From Prorocentrum cordatum (lineage: Eukaryota; Sar; Dinophyceae; Prorocentrales; Prorocentraceae): a stretch of 42,500 bases of DNA. The stretch lies in assembly GCA_963575745.1 (NCBI GenBank), contig CAUYUJ010014546.1:62501-105000 (forward strand). The letters run 5' to 3'. The first letter of the stretch is position 1. The number at the start of each line of letters is the position of its first letter. Below, piece after piece: positions 1 through 11,082 of the stretch. The notes beneath the pieces were generated by a model. The model was not told the origin of the DNA. It saw only the letters and a program-made list of their open reading frames with translations, and searched no databases. Made by a program: the position numbers and the translations under genes.

Positions 1-189
1 CCGCCGGTCGAAGGGAGACACTTTGCACTAGAACCAACAGAGAGGACGGAAACGGACGAGAGAAAGAAGGAGGGGGAAGGAGGAAGGAGGGAGGAAGGAA
101 CTCGGGAAACAAACGACAGCCTGCTCACGCCGGCGCACGCACGCCAAGAGCGGGTTGGAAGCGAAGGATTGGCGCCACGACAGCAAAGT

Positions 190-600
190 CCTCTGCTATG
201 TCGGTCATAGATCTGCAACATCGTTTCCTACGCACTCTGGAGGTATCAAACTAGTGCACTGATAGACCTGGCCTCGCTCATTTCTTTGTCCGCCGAGATA
301 TCGCCATTCTCGTCTTATTCATCGCAATACCCATCCATGTTCGCTCATTTTTTTCGCATCTCGCCTGCTCGCCCCCCCCACAACAGGCAAGATTCCGTTC
401 CTTGCAACGTTTCCTCGCCAAATTACGTTCTCCGGTCCGCTTCGGGGGGCGTCCGTTTGTACAATATCTTCCCGCAGGCTATTTTTTTCTATTCGTGAAC
501 CTCTGTGCATAATGTGCTCTCACAATTACGCCAGAAACCATTGGAGCCAGGCAAGACCGTGGCTCTGCAGGAAAGCGTAAGAACAAAATAAAAATGATTC
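190..600 (+). pseudogene. 3' end of a LINE ORF2, plus-strand copy
   Basis: This is a broken carboxy-terminal piece of the LINE family that fills the first 10 kb. In plus frames it reads RRDIAIL (about 284-304) and then, after a frameshift near 355, VRLYNIFPQAIF (about 451-486). These correspond to RRDIAML and VRIYNLIPDSIV near the end of the minus-strand copy at 947-2236. Upstream, LQHRFLRTLEV near 215-245 matches the same region and is followed by an in-frame stop. No reverse transcriptase motif remains, so the copy is strongly 5'-truncated or runs in from decayed sequence at 1-190, where nothing is recognisable. It faces the minus-strand element tail to tail. The longest frame here is only about 70 codons. 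Confidence 0.6.
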
Positions 601-946
601 ACAATGCGCAAGACGCCCGGCAAGACCAAGGCGACGAGGCAAATGAAGCAAAAAAACAGCAACAAAACCGAAAACACGACACGCAAAGGAAGAAGAGAAG
701 GAGGAGGAACCGGAGGACAAAAACGGACACAGCTTCGCGAGTGAAACCCCTGAGCGCTGAAAACGACAGAGATGCGAGCCCTCAAGTTCCGGGTGGGGCA
801 GCCGGAACACGGCAGGGCTCGAGCCGGCAGCGGGCTCTTTCAAAACGTGGGAAGCCACGTACTGAAAACGAGGAGGGGGCGAGAGAGGAGCGGGAGGAGA
901 GAAGGAAGAGAGGGAGAGAAAGGAGGGAGGAGAGAAGAGAGGGAGG
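601..946. other. Gene-free junction between two LINE tails
   Basis: An A-rich then GA-rich stretch on the plus strand separates two oppositely oriented LINE 3' ends. The purine run at about 865-950 reads as a pyrimidine-rich tract just after the stop codon of the minus-strand element, which looks like the start of its 3' untranslated region. Plus-strand open frames here are lysine, arginine and glutamate low-complexity artefacts. Confidence 0.5.
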
Positions 947-2649
947 TCAACCGCGCCAGACCCGGTACTGCTTCAAAGGGTGGTGCGCAAGCGGCACTCG
1001 GGGAGAAAACAGCGAGGGCCAGTCTGGTCGGTGGGAGGCGACGTCTTTCACCAGCGCGGATAAAAGCGACTGAAAGTCGCCAACAGAGCCTGCAGCGACA
1101 ATAGAATCAGGAATCAAATTGTATATGCGAACCATCCCGATAGCAGAATGGAGAATAAAATCGGAAGACATAAAACTGGGTTCCTCGAGGTGGCGGAAAT
1201 GGCGGGGCCGAGAGCGAGGAGCAGGCGCCGAAGGAGGACGGAAGAAACGAGAGAAGACGGATGGGCCGACACCCAACACAGCCCTGCGGATTACTCCCAG
1301 CATGGCAATGTCCCTCCTGACAGCTAAAGGGGCTAGATTAAAATGCTGCAAGGCCTCCTCCGGCTGTACGTTGACTGCACGAAGAAACCTGGTTAAGACG
1401 GCGTCCAGAGGAGCAAGAGCGGAAGATGATGCATGGGCACTGGCTGGAGATCTGTATTCGAGAAAACTCAGCACGTGTGCTTTGAAAAAAGCCAACAGTT
1501 CAAAATCTGAATGATACCGACGCGAGCGCAGAATTGCGAACACGCGCCAACTGGCGTCAGACACACCATTGTCAATGGCTACGTGCATGAGAAGCTGTGG
1601 GTCGAAAGCGACACCGAGGATCTTGAAATTGCCCCCGGCCGGGCGGGCACGCGAAAGGATGTGTTGGCTCTCCTTTCCGCTGTCAAACTGCACTCGGTTT
1701 GCCTTGCCCCGCTCGTGAAAGGAGCGTTGGCAAACTGCTGTACGTGCAAACACGGCAGCATCGTCAAGATCGGCGCTGACCTCTTCAAAGGCGTTGAGAT
1801 CATCAGCGAAGATAATCTCTTCGAAATTGACCGCCCTGATGGCCAAACAAGAATCAGAGAAAAATATCAGCCACAGAGGTGGCCCAAGGACCGCGCCCTG
1901 GTACACCATGTTGTCCATGGGAAGCTCCCGGGAAGCATGGCCTTGGACAATGACCCGAACGACACGGGGGGCTAGCCAGCTCTTCACTACTGCGCAGATC
2001 CGCGGGTCGCAACGGAAGCTACGAAGTTTGGTGACAAGCATGGCGCTGTCTACTCGGTCGAAAGCGCCTGAGACATCGGAGCAATACAAAGCCACGCGCC
2101 GGCCTTGCGCGAAGGCGGACAACCAGCGAAGAACGAAATAGAGTAGTGCATCTGGCGCCCCTGCCTTCCCCGTAAGCGAATTGGCTCGCACCGAAAGCGC
2201 CAATGCGCTCCAGTCGTGGAACAAACAAGCTAGCAATGATTCGCTCGATGACTTTCGATGACTGCGCCGTGAGCTGAATTCCTCTATACTTTTCTGGATC
2301 GCTCAGGGCCCCTTTCTGGTGGAGAGGCAAGACCCAGTGCTCGCGCCAGGCAATCGGCCACATGCCTGGAGACAATGCGCCGGGCGAGCTTCACAAGCGG
2401 GACTGCCAGGCTATCTGCACAAGCCTTAAGCACGCGAGTGGGGATCAAGTCGGGCCCGGTGCCGCTGTCCTCACGAAGCTGCAGTAAAACATGCTTCAAC
2501 GAGCATGCGCGGAGAACGAGGGCAGGAGAAAGGGAGGGAGGAACGAAAGGAGCAGGAGAGGGCGAGAATTCGTTAATTACAGCCTCTGGCAGATCCCACT
2601 TGGATTCAAACGTGGTTGCAAACAGTTCGGCCTTGTCCTCTTCACGCAC
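947..2649 (-). pseudogene. Reverse transcriptase domain of LINE-A
   Basis: RNA-directed DNA polymerase of a non-LTR retrotransposon. The amino-terminal part (2649-2284) has the motif SGTGPDLIPTRVLK. A second frame (2375-2019) carries GIQLTAQSSKVIERI. The longest frame (2236-947) carries motif A YCSDVSGAFDRV (Asp codon near 2080), motif B VYQGAVLGP and catalytic motif C FADD (near 1810-1799), then a long carboxy-terminal region ending with VRIYNLIPDSIV. All catalytic aspartates are present, but the domain is split over three frames, so it is a pseudogene. The first codons of the 2236 frame are out-of-frame sequence, not a true start. It follows the endonuclease frame directly at about 2645. 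Confidence 0.85.
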
Positions 2650-3790
2650 GGCCCAAGACCCATTGCTCCTTTTTCAGAGCAGCAGAAGCGGGCTTAGAAG
2701 AACGATGCATGAGCTGATCAGAGAGACGCCACCACTCCTTGGACCCGCGCTCTAAGCTGCTCAATGTGCGCCTAGTGCGAGAAACGTACGCCGCGTGTGC
2801 AGCAAGAAGGCCGCGGCTGCAGTCCGCGGAGGCCTGAGGAAAGGCGTCCGTCCCGGACGCCATACACTTAGCCTGTACCAGTTTCAAACATTTCTCGTCT
2901 AGCCAAGGGTGCGCAGAATTAAACCTGCACCTGGAAGAGGGGATGCACTCGACCATAAGGCCGGACAATAACGACACGATTCGCTCCACGATTTCGTCGG
3001 GAGGTGCAGTATCAGCCCAAGCCCAATCACATGCTCGCAATTGGCGATTCATGCGAACCCAATCGGCACTCCTGTAATGCCAACACACTCGCTCCACACC
3101 CTCAAAGGAGAGAGGAAGACATGCAAGACGGAGGGAGAGAGGACGACGGTCGGACAATTCGCTCAAAACCTCGATTTCTAAATCTGGAAAGTCGCTCAAA
3201 ACTAAATCAAGCAAATGCGGTCCTCGCGTGGGAGACCGAACGCGCTGCGTCGAGCCTCGATCGCGGACCCAATTGCGCAAGAAAACGCCGGCAGAAAAAG
3301 TGTGAGAAGACTGCTGGAGCCATGCTATGTGGCGAACGTTCATGTCTCCTACGATCAGCGATTGCACATGGTCGGCTTCCAGCCGGGACCACTCTACTCC
3401 GAGATGCTCAATAGAACCGACTTCGCTGCAATGAGGCCGTTTATAAAAACAGCCCAAAAGAATAGGACCGCAAACAGCATGCACTGTAACCCACACTATC
3501 TCGGCCTCAACAGACTCGTGACATAAGACTGCAATGTCAGAAAGCGGATCGGCTACAAAAATAGCGACACCGCCACCATTCGCATCGCGATCCCGACGTG
3601 CAAGTAGACTACAGCCACTCAAAGCGGGATGCCTGCAAGAGGCATCTAAGTGAGTTTCGGTGAGACAAACGAGGGAAGGAGAGAGAGGGAAAGAAGGGCA
3701 AACGCCCTTCTAATTCGGCTCTCTTTGCAAAGAAATTCTGGATACTAGCATAAAAAATTGTGAGATCAGTGGATACAAAAGCGGGTTCAA
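2642..3790 (-). pseudogene. Endonuclease domain of LINE-A
   Basis: APE-type (exonuclease-endonuclease-phosphatase) domain that nicks target DNA in LINE insertion. The amino end lies near 3780-3730 (LTIFYASIQNF). The motif CLTETHLDAS lies near 3665-3635 in another frame. The main frame from 3622 carries RDANGGGVAIFV, GDMNVRHIAW (the Asp-x-Asn pair) and LDLVLSD. The expected Ser-Asp-His near the end reads Ser-Asp-Arg (SDRRPL), so the catalytic histidine is lost. The linker to the RT follows (HPWLDEKC, then a run to about 2650). A frameshift near 3620 breaks the frame. Motif wording makes the family call secure; activity is not expected. Confidence 0.8.
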
Positions 3791-3984
3791 GTCCGGATTC
3801 GCGCGGTTTTTCGGAAACTCTGGCCTCAGACTCGTCGAAAAACTGGTCCAGCCCATCGATGCCGGCCTCGACAGCCAGCGGGGAAGCATCGCGAACTGGT
3901 GGTGCATGCATCCTGAGACGCCGCCGAGAGATCGACGCAAGAGATCGCGGACCTCGACGACGAAGTCTGCTACGGAGCGACCGC

Positions 3985-4750
3985 TCAGTATCCACAGGAT
4001 GGAGGGCGGAATCGACAACGGAGGAAGAAGAAGAGAGAGGAAGGGAAAGAAAAGCGGCCCCCCGCCACCACTAAGCAAGAAGCTTCAAATGACCGAGTGG
4101 AACACGAAACGCCCCATCGAGCTCTCCGCTGCTCTGCTCGAAAGCGGGAACTCCGTCGACTGATACGCACCGCTGCTTCAAATCGATGCGAACTTCGCGA
4201 CCTCCGGCTGCCTGCTCCACAAGCTCTTTAGCTTTCTTTAAAGCCCAAGTCCTAGTCGCATTAACCTTACTTGTAGCCGGCCTTAAAATGACAGACGAAT
4301 TATTGGACAACGAAAACTTCACGCCCTATCCGCCGGCCTTCTCCAAAAACGCCCGCGCAGATTCACTGTTGGCAAACTGCAAGTACGAAGCGGAGCAAGG
4401 CTGGCGATTATTTTTTGGACCCGTGTAGAAATGGCCAAACGAACTAAGCTTATTGAGCTGATCAACTGAACGAGCTGCAACTCAAATAAGCGGTCCTCCA
4501 GACTCACGGATTTAAATCCAATCACTGCAATCTGAAAATTCGAAATATCCAGAGGATTGTTTATAGACAAGCGCCGCTTTGACGAAGAATCAGAAAAAAC
4601 TACTGGGCGTAATTCGAGACACTCGACGCGATCACGGAGGTCAGCGATTTCTGGATCCACCTCTTTCGAAATAGCGATCTTAGTCTCGTACGCGATCGTG
4701 CTGTGCAAATTGGTCAAAGAAGTTCGCGTGGCCATGTTCGAATTCATCGT
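3985..4750 (-). pseudogene. ORF1-like region of LINE-A
   Basis: A decayed region upstream of the endonuclease, in the place of LINE ORF1, whose product normally binds element RNA. The upper frame (4747-4319) contains a charged stretch with IADLRDRVECLELRP, which looks like a coiled coil, followed by ISNFQIAVIGFKSV, resembling the first strand of an RRM-like fold. A second frame (4322-4071) reads KKAKELVEQAAGGREVRIDL. Frame changes near 4430 and 4320 separate them. The assignment rests mainly on position and layout, since ORF1 sequences are poorly conserved. An unrelated broken host gene cannot be excluded. Confidence 0.45.
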
Positions 4751-4899
4751 CGTGAGCGCACTGAAGATCGCTTTCTTTTTTTTCTAAACGACAGCAGCGT
4801 GCCTTCACCATTTTCAGTCAACTCCGGAAGAGAGCAGATCGGGTTTCAAAAGTACAGCCAAACTCGACAGCGCCATAAGCACGGCGTATCAGGGAAGGC

Positions 4900-5565
4900 T
4901 TAGGAGTAAGAAGAGGGGGAAGGGGAAGGAGAGAAAACGGAAGAGAACGAAGGGGAGCAAGCAAGCAGCAAGGAGGGAGCGAGGAGGAGAAGGAGCGGGA
5001 AAGTGTGCCGGACGCGCAGGGCGAGAGTTCGCCTGTGGACCGAGCACCGCTCAGAACCCACACTGGGGGGGGGACACCAGGACGGGAGGGGGGCGGCGGA
5101 CGACAGCAACGACAGCAGCACATAAGGGAGGGAGGACGAGAGAGGGAGGGAGGGAGGGAGGGGGGGGAAGGGAGGAGGAGGAACGCTACCCACGCGGAGG
5201 GCACCAGTCTCGGCACTGCCGCAGTGGATGGTGCGCGAGAAGAGCACGCGGAGAGAAGAGCAGGCGCCAGTCCTCCTGATGCGGCGCATAATCGCACAAC
5301 AGTGTTGCAAGCAAGTGTTGAAAATCGTGCACACTGGTGGAAGCCACCACGCTGTCGGGCAGTAGATTGTAAATTCAAGTCATTCCCACTGCGGAGTGCA
5401 GCAAGAAATCTGGCGATTGGAAACATGGCTCTTCCCGGCGCAAGCGGTGACGATAGGGGGCACGAAGGAGGAAGGAGGGAGGGGCGGGGCGAAACATGAT
5501 GGACCCACGAACCCGGAAAGGGATAAAGACATGTGCAGCATGGTCACGTTTTCACGATACCCAAC
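4900..5565 (-). pseudogene. 5'-truncated LINE copy: carboxy-terminal end plus tail
   Basis: A second minus-strand LINE 3' piece of the same family lies upstream of LINE-A. The frame reads RENVTML (near 5555), then in other frames DFLLHSAVGM, IYNLLPDSVV and LLFSPRALLAHHPL (about 5420-5220). These parallel RRDIAML, DFILHSAIGM, IYNLIPDSIV and LFSPRVPLAHHPL of LINE-A, with an in-frame stop before IYNLLP. Below about 5205 comes a pyrimidine-rich tail on the minus strand (GA-rich on the plus strand, to about 4910), like the tail of LINE-A. The 5' side is cut at the tandem repeats that begin at about 5571. Confidence 0.65.
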
Positions 5566-5570
5566 TGGGC

Positions 5571-5745
5571 GACATCTCACGAAACATCCCACGAGACACC
5601 CCGCGAAACATCCCACGAGACACCTCACGAAACATTCCACGAGACACCTCACGAAACATTCCACGAGACACCCGTGAAACATTCCACGAGACACCCCACG
5701 AACAGGCAACCACTCAACCAGACACGCCACGAAACATTCCACGGG
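5571..5745 (+). repeat. Tandem repeat, about 24-bp unit
   Basis: About seven degenerate units are built from CACGAGACACC followed by CACGAAACATTC. Period and content are seen directly. It abuts the truncated LINE end on one side and a 16-bp minisatellite on the other. Confidence 0.9.
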
Positions 5746-6165
5746 GGTGCGACTGGGTGTGGTCGTGCTGGGGTGTGGTCGTGCTGGGGTGTGGTCGTGC
5801 TGGGGAGTGGTCGTGCTGGGGTGTGGTCGTGCTGGGGGGTGGTCGTGCTGGGGGGTGGTCGTGCTGGGGGGGTGGTCGTGCTGGGGGGGTGGTCGTGCTG
5901 GGGCGTGGTCGTGCTGGGGCGTGTCGTGGGGCGTGGTCGTGCTGGGGTGTGGTCGTGCTGTGGTGAGGTCGTGCTGGGGTGTGGTCGTGCTGGGGTGTGG
6001 TCTTGCTGGGGTAGGGTCGTGCTGGGGTCGGGTCGTGCTGGGGTGTGGTCGTGCTGGGGTATGGTCGTGCTGGGGTGGGGTCGTGCTGGGGTGGGGTCGT
6101 GCTGGGGTCTGGTCGTGCTGGGGTGTGGTCGTGCTGGGGTATGGTCGTGCTAGGGTGGGGTCGTG
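5746..6165 (+). repeat. 16-bp minisatellite, about 26 units
   Basis: Units close to GGTCGTGCTGGGGTGT are repeated head to tail with single-base variants; one stretch carries extra G residues near 5870-5890. Because 16 is not a multiple of three, the long open frames across it on both strands follow from repetition and are not evidence of coding. Confidence 0.95.
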
Positions 6166-6750
6166 CATTTCGCTCGAGACATCCTGCCAAAATTCCAGGA
6201 AATCGTACAAAAACAAAGGAATTAGTCGAGACATCATCGAAATTCCTTCGCGCGGGGCGCTTTTCCGCGTCGCGGTCGGCTCTGCAAAACAAGCGTTTCG
6301 CTCGAGACATCCTCGGCAAACTCTGCGGAGCAAGCGTTTCGCTCGAGACATCCTCAACACACGAAAAAGTGGCCCGCACCCTGTGATTTATCGATCGGGA
6401 TTTCAAAAACAAGCGTTTCGCCTGAGACTTCCTCAAATTTTAATCCGCCGGCCTCCTTCGACCTCGATATTTATCAGGGAAAAAATCCGCCGGCCTCCTT
6501 CAAGTTGGCACCGGGGGACAGGTTTACCCACTAAAAGAGAACCCTGGGCCCGAGCCCTTTCCGGGAAAAAAACGATGGAGCTGAGGAGGGCCGAGGCCGA
6601 GCGCACTGCGGTGTACGACGCCAAGCATGGCGAAATCACGACGGACAGACAGTGGAGCTATGTTAAAATAGCGGACTCCGTCCAGCTCCGAGATCTGAAG
6701 AGACCTCAGGAAGCGTGTTTATACCGCGCCAAGGAGGAAGAGGGAGGAAG
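6166..6750. repeat. Dispersed short repeats; no gene
   Basis: Four copies of a motif containing GTTTCGC and GAGACATCCT occur near 6166, 6295, 6330 and 6413, the last with two changes. A second motif, AATCCGCCGGCCTCCTTC, occurs near 6440 and 6487. The rest to about 6750 shows no recognisable gene. Confidence 0.7.
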
Positions 6751-8460
6751 AGGAAGAATGGGCGACCGCCGGGGGGGTGCGGTACTCTATGTAGCTGAGG
6801 ACGTCTGCTTTGCACAGCCCAACTAATTCGCTGACTGTGTGATAACGGCGAGAACGCAGAATGGAATGGATACGCCAACTTGCTTCTGGACACACTCGCT
6901 GATGCCCTCGTCCATTAGTAGCTTTGCGTCAAAACGGATGCCGAGAAACTTAAAAATTAAGCTTACGGGAGTCCGTCTCGACACGATTCGCGGCCCCCCA
7001 ACGGTGTAAAGAACGTTGGACGGCGCTCGTCGCTCGAGGGCCGTGGCGTCGTCTACGGCAGCCTCCAGTTCCTGGAATGCGTTAAGGTCGTCAGCAAACA
7101 CAATCTCCTCCAACTGCTCTGCACGGATTCCCACGCAGGCGTCGGAAAAAACGTATTCCAAAGTACAGGCCCCCAAACTGCACCCTGGTAAACCATATCG
7201 TGCATTGAAATATTCCTAGATTGCGTTCCCTGCACTACTACACGAGCAATTCGTGCTTCGAGCCAGCTAGAGATAACAGCGCACAGGCGGGGCTCGCATC
7301 CAAAACCGCTCTGCAGCAAGCGCTGCGCATCGACTCGATCGAAGGCGCCCGCCACGTCTGAACAATACAAAGCCACCGGGCGCCCAACGAACGCAGAGAG
7401 CCAACGAAACGTCACGTACAAGACTGCGTCTCTGGCCCCACGGCCCTGAGAATACGCGAATTGGTTGGGCCGAAAGCTCCGATGCTTTCCAAACGTGGAA
7501 CGAAATGCGACGCGAGTATGCGTTCGAGCACTTTGGACACCTGTGCTGTCAATTGGATACCTCTGTACAGGTCTGGGTCAAAGAGCGCTCCGCGTTTGTG
7601 AATTGGAAGATCCAGTGAATTCGCCAACACCGCGGTCAGTCGCCTGTATCTACGATGCGGCATGCCAATTTGATCAAAAAAATTAAGAATGACTTCAACA
7701 GCGCTTCAAAACGATAGCTGGGATCAAATCGGGGCCCGTGCCGCTGGTTTCCTGCAGCTGTTTGAAACAATGCCGGGAAGCTTGCAGTCGCAAGAGCAGG
7801 AAACTAAGGGAAGGAGGAGCGAAGGGGGTCGACAAATCACTGTATGCATTCGTCGATGATTCCACGTTGAAGGCGGCGGAGCGCGAGCAAAAATCGATCC
7901 GGAAAGCGCGCCGCGCGTCGTGCGCGCGGCGGGGCGGAGTGGACGCAGTGGATAGAGGCGGCGGCCGAGCGGAACGAGCATCTTGTACACCGTGTTTTGC
8001 TCCTGTCGTGCCCTGCGCCTTGCTGCACGTCGCCAGAGCGGGCCTCGTCTGGCCGCAGCGCGCGACGGCTACCGGAAGGCTCCATTTAGCCGCAAAACGA
8101 TCAGCAAACAGCTCCGTTTTTTCATCTCTCCAGATCGCCCACGAGCGGTTCGACCGCTTAAGCGCTAAACAACTGAGTTTTGCCGTCCAGTGCATTACTT
8201 GGTCTAAGAGGCGCCATCACTGCTTGCTACCGCGCTTAAAAAACTGCAGGCGAGCACGCACGCAGCCTACGTATGCCGAATGTGCGCGTAAAAGGTCCTG
8301 GCTGCACACAATGCTTGCTGCAAAAAAATCGTCAGTGCTGGCAACTTCGCACTTTCTGAACTCTGCGTCAAGCCATGGATGGGAGCTTTTAAAACAACCG
8401 GTGCTGCCAGGAAGTTTGTCTGAATTGCGCGCTACCTTTTTCATGAACATTCATGACTTT
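6750..8460 (-). mobile_element. Truncated LINE copy (LINE-B): linker plus reverse transcriptase
   Basis: A minus-strand copy starts inside the endonuclease-RT linker (SSHPWLDAEF near 8390) and lacks the endonuclease. In order: KTELFADRFAAKW (near 8115), SGTGPDLIPAIVLK (near 7735), KRGALFDPDLYRGIQLTAQ (7610-7550), motif A YCSDVAGAFDRV (Asp near 7358), VYQGAVWGPVLW (near 7190), motif C FADD (near 7095-7087) and SYIEYRTPP (near 6785). It then ends without the carboxy-terminal region seen in LINE-A. Frame changes near 7990, 7670, 7420 and 7170 disrupt it. Loss of both ends shows post-insertion damage as well as 5' truncation. Confidence 0.8.
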
Positions 8461-8553
8461 TTGTTTTTATCGTTTTTTTCTATCAGACCTCTGCAGCACA
8501 CCGCGGCACATTCGGCAATTCAAACATAAAAATTCAGGGACAAGACAAAAACC

Positions 8554-9910
8554 TCATTCATCGCACTGCCAAGAAAAATGACTACGAAGGCTGTGCGAAG
8601 CCATCGACGTACGCCAACTGGAAAACTGTGGCCAAGACGACCTGACGGCAGAATCGGCACGAAGCAATTTGTGGAGAAGGCGCTGGAACAATTTCACATT
8701 GTGAGCGGAGATGATTGAGTCAGGGAGAAGATTATACACTCTCGTGCCCCAATGCGGAACGCACAAGGTAGTCAGGGGCACGGAGAGAACAGGGGTCACG
8801 CAAGCGGCGGAAATGGCGACGAAGCGAGCGGGGAACAGGACGGGAGAGTCAACGGAAAAACAAAAACACCGAAGCACGGAGGGCTGAAACCGAATACAGT
8901 GCGGTGAATAAAGCCCAAATTGGCTATCTCTGCGGGCAAAAAAGGGCAAAATTAATTTTGCGCAAAGCTTCGTACTCAATTATGCCCAAGGTTCGTAAAA
9001 ACCACGGTCAAGCTGCAACAATACAGAATTCGAAGCGCGTGAAAAGGCTGGCGTGCGGTTTTCTATGAACGAAAAAATGTGCGCTTTATATAAAACAACA
9101 AACTCGGCGACAGTGTGCTAGCGCCGCGAGCGAAGCAAGGCCTGGAGTCGCCAACCACATTCGTGCACACACTCAAATACCGCATCTGACATGACAAGCT
9201 TGCAATCAAAAAATACACCGAGAATTTTAAAATTGCCACTAAAAGGGCGGCTACGTGAAATAATGTGCCGGCTCTCCTTCGAAACACAACAACATTGGCA
9301 CGGCCCCATTCGTGCAGACACGACTGGCACTGCCCAATAGTGGTAAAAATCGAGTCGTCAAAAAAATAGGGGAGGAAAGGGCGGAAAGCGTTGAAATCGT
9401 CGGCATAAACAACTTATTCAAAGTGTAATCTGGCAATTGCTTCGCTGACATCACCGAAAAAAATGTTCCAAAAAAGCGGGCCCGAAACAACCCCTTGAAA
9501 CACCATAATGGTCATGCAAATGAGACGCGAGAAGGCACCGATAACTGTAGTGCGGGCCATCCGGGCCTCCAGCCAGCTAGAATAGACTGCGCACAGAGCC
9601 GGGGGGATACCCCAAGCACGTAGCTTCGCGAACAAGCAACACGAATTCACACGGTCAAACGCGCCGGACACGTCGGAACAACAGAAACCGATCCGCGCTT
9701 CCTCTGCGAGAAGGCCAGGCCATGTTAGCAAGAAATATAAATCGCGTCTCTGGCGCCGCGCCCAGGGCAATACGCACATTGAAAGAACCATAACACAAGG
9801 AGACAAATTATGAAAGAAAAATACGTTCGGCGCACTTGGACAGCTGAGAAAAATAAATTCCACGATAGATGACAGGATCATGCAAAAACCTCCGCTTGTG
9901 GTCTGCCTGT
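8554..9910 (-). mobile_element. 5'-truncated LINE copy (LINE-C)
   Basis: A minus-strand copy begins within the RT domain (HDPVIYRGIYF near 9870), at the edge of the AT-rich island. Motif A CCSDVSGAFDRV has its Asp near 9674; motif B is VFQGVVSGPLFW. A TAA at 9416-9414 lies three codons before motif C, which reads YADD (9407-9396) rather than FADD. GNFKILGVFF follows near 9240 and TRVYNLLPDSII near 8735; the carboxy end is near 8554. Several frame breaks make it non-functional. The 90 bases between its end and LINE-B are an AT-rich spacer. Confidence 0.75.
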
Positions 9911-10938
9911 GCGAATTATAGACCGAATCAAAATAGCAAGCGGCGAGGCGAGACTCTATCTTGAATACTTACAATGTGTTTGGGAAATTGAAACAACAAA
10001 AATAAATATTTTGTATTTATTTAATCTGCGTGATAAATTAAATAAATTAAATTTGAAATAACGAATTAAACTTCTTGATTATTTTATTGTTGAACTTTTA
10101 AAACGTGTTATTTGTAATATAATCATGAGTATTTATGATGTTATCTCATATTCGTTCTTGCCGCAATCTGGTCTACATAATTGGGCGTCACGTTGGTTGA
10201 AAATCGTCAATATACAAACGAATGCTATTCCGAGCGAAAATTATACAAAATTCTTAAACCAAATATTGTTGAACGAACGTGTATGATATGCAAATTCTGT
10301 TTCATTTAATCATCTCAATGATCGAATTCTTCAAAATCTAATGTAATATTAATTAATTTCAAATTAAAAAAAAAAACACGCTGGTCACAACCTAAACAAA
10401 CTCAACAAAAACAACAACAACACCACTCGCCTCTAAACGCAGAATGTGTAAATGAACAAACGCGTCAAAACCTGTGAATACAAGAATTTAACAACATGTA
10501 AAAGAATAATTCGACTGATAAACTACGCCGCAATAATCATTCACATTCAATTATAATACACACACTTGCAATATTCTACTCGTACATTCAATATTATACA
10601 CTTAATATAAATCTGAAAAATACAGATAATGTTAAAATTATCTTGAAATCTTTTCCCATCAAAACCTAAAAACAAACACATTGAAAACATGTTTGGACAT
10701 TCAAATCTAATTTCTCGGATGACACATTGTGGAAGAAACACGTTTATAGAATACCCATTGCGCTCATTCTTGTGCATCAATACTCTATGTAGAAAATTAT
10801 AAAGTTCGAATATATAAAATACATTTTATTTTCAAATATTTCATTTACTACTCTTCAATGTTAATTTCTCTTTGGAAACACTTGTTTTACAATATATATA
10901 AAGATTTCTCTTCTCGAAACATGTCGGAGAAATCATCG

Positions 10939-10976
<38 letters not shown>

Positions 10977-11037
10977 AATGTATACCCATACATATATACA
11001 CACATACATGTAGATTTGTCATGTGTGTAGATATTAT

Positions 11038-11082
<45 letters not shown>

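Larger units (their letters stand above)
947..4800 (-). mobile_element. Nearly full-length CR1/Jockey-like LINE (LINE-A), frameshifted
   Basis: From 5' to 3' on the minus strand the element carries an ORF1-like region (about 4750-3985), an apurinic-type endonuclease (about 3790-3050), a linker and a reverse transcriptase with carboxy-terminal region (about 2650-947). This order is that of two-ORF non-LTR retrotransposons that insert by target-primed reverse transcription. At least three frame changes break the coding (around 4320-4070, 3640-3610 and 2375-2236), so the copy cannot make its proteins. Family placement as CR1/Jockey-like rests on the wording of the RT motifs and is approximate. 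The 5' limit is uncertain. Confidence 0.8.

Noticed and set aside
594-1104. Plus-strand open frames rich in Lys, Arg and Glu
   Set aside because: Purine-rich LINE tail sequence and antisense of the LINE-A carboxy end; no motif, and composition explains the open frames.
4818-5426. Proline/serine-rich minus-strand protein of about 200 codons
   Set aside because: Its upper third is LINE carboxy-terminal sequence in shifted frames and the rest is a pyrimidine-rich tail.
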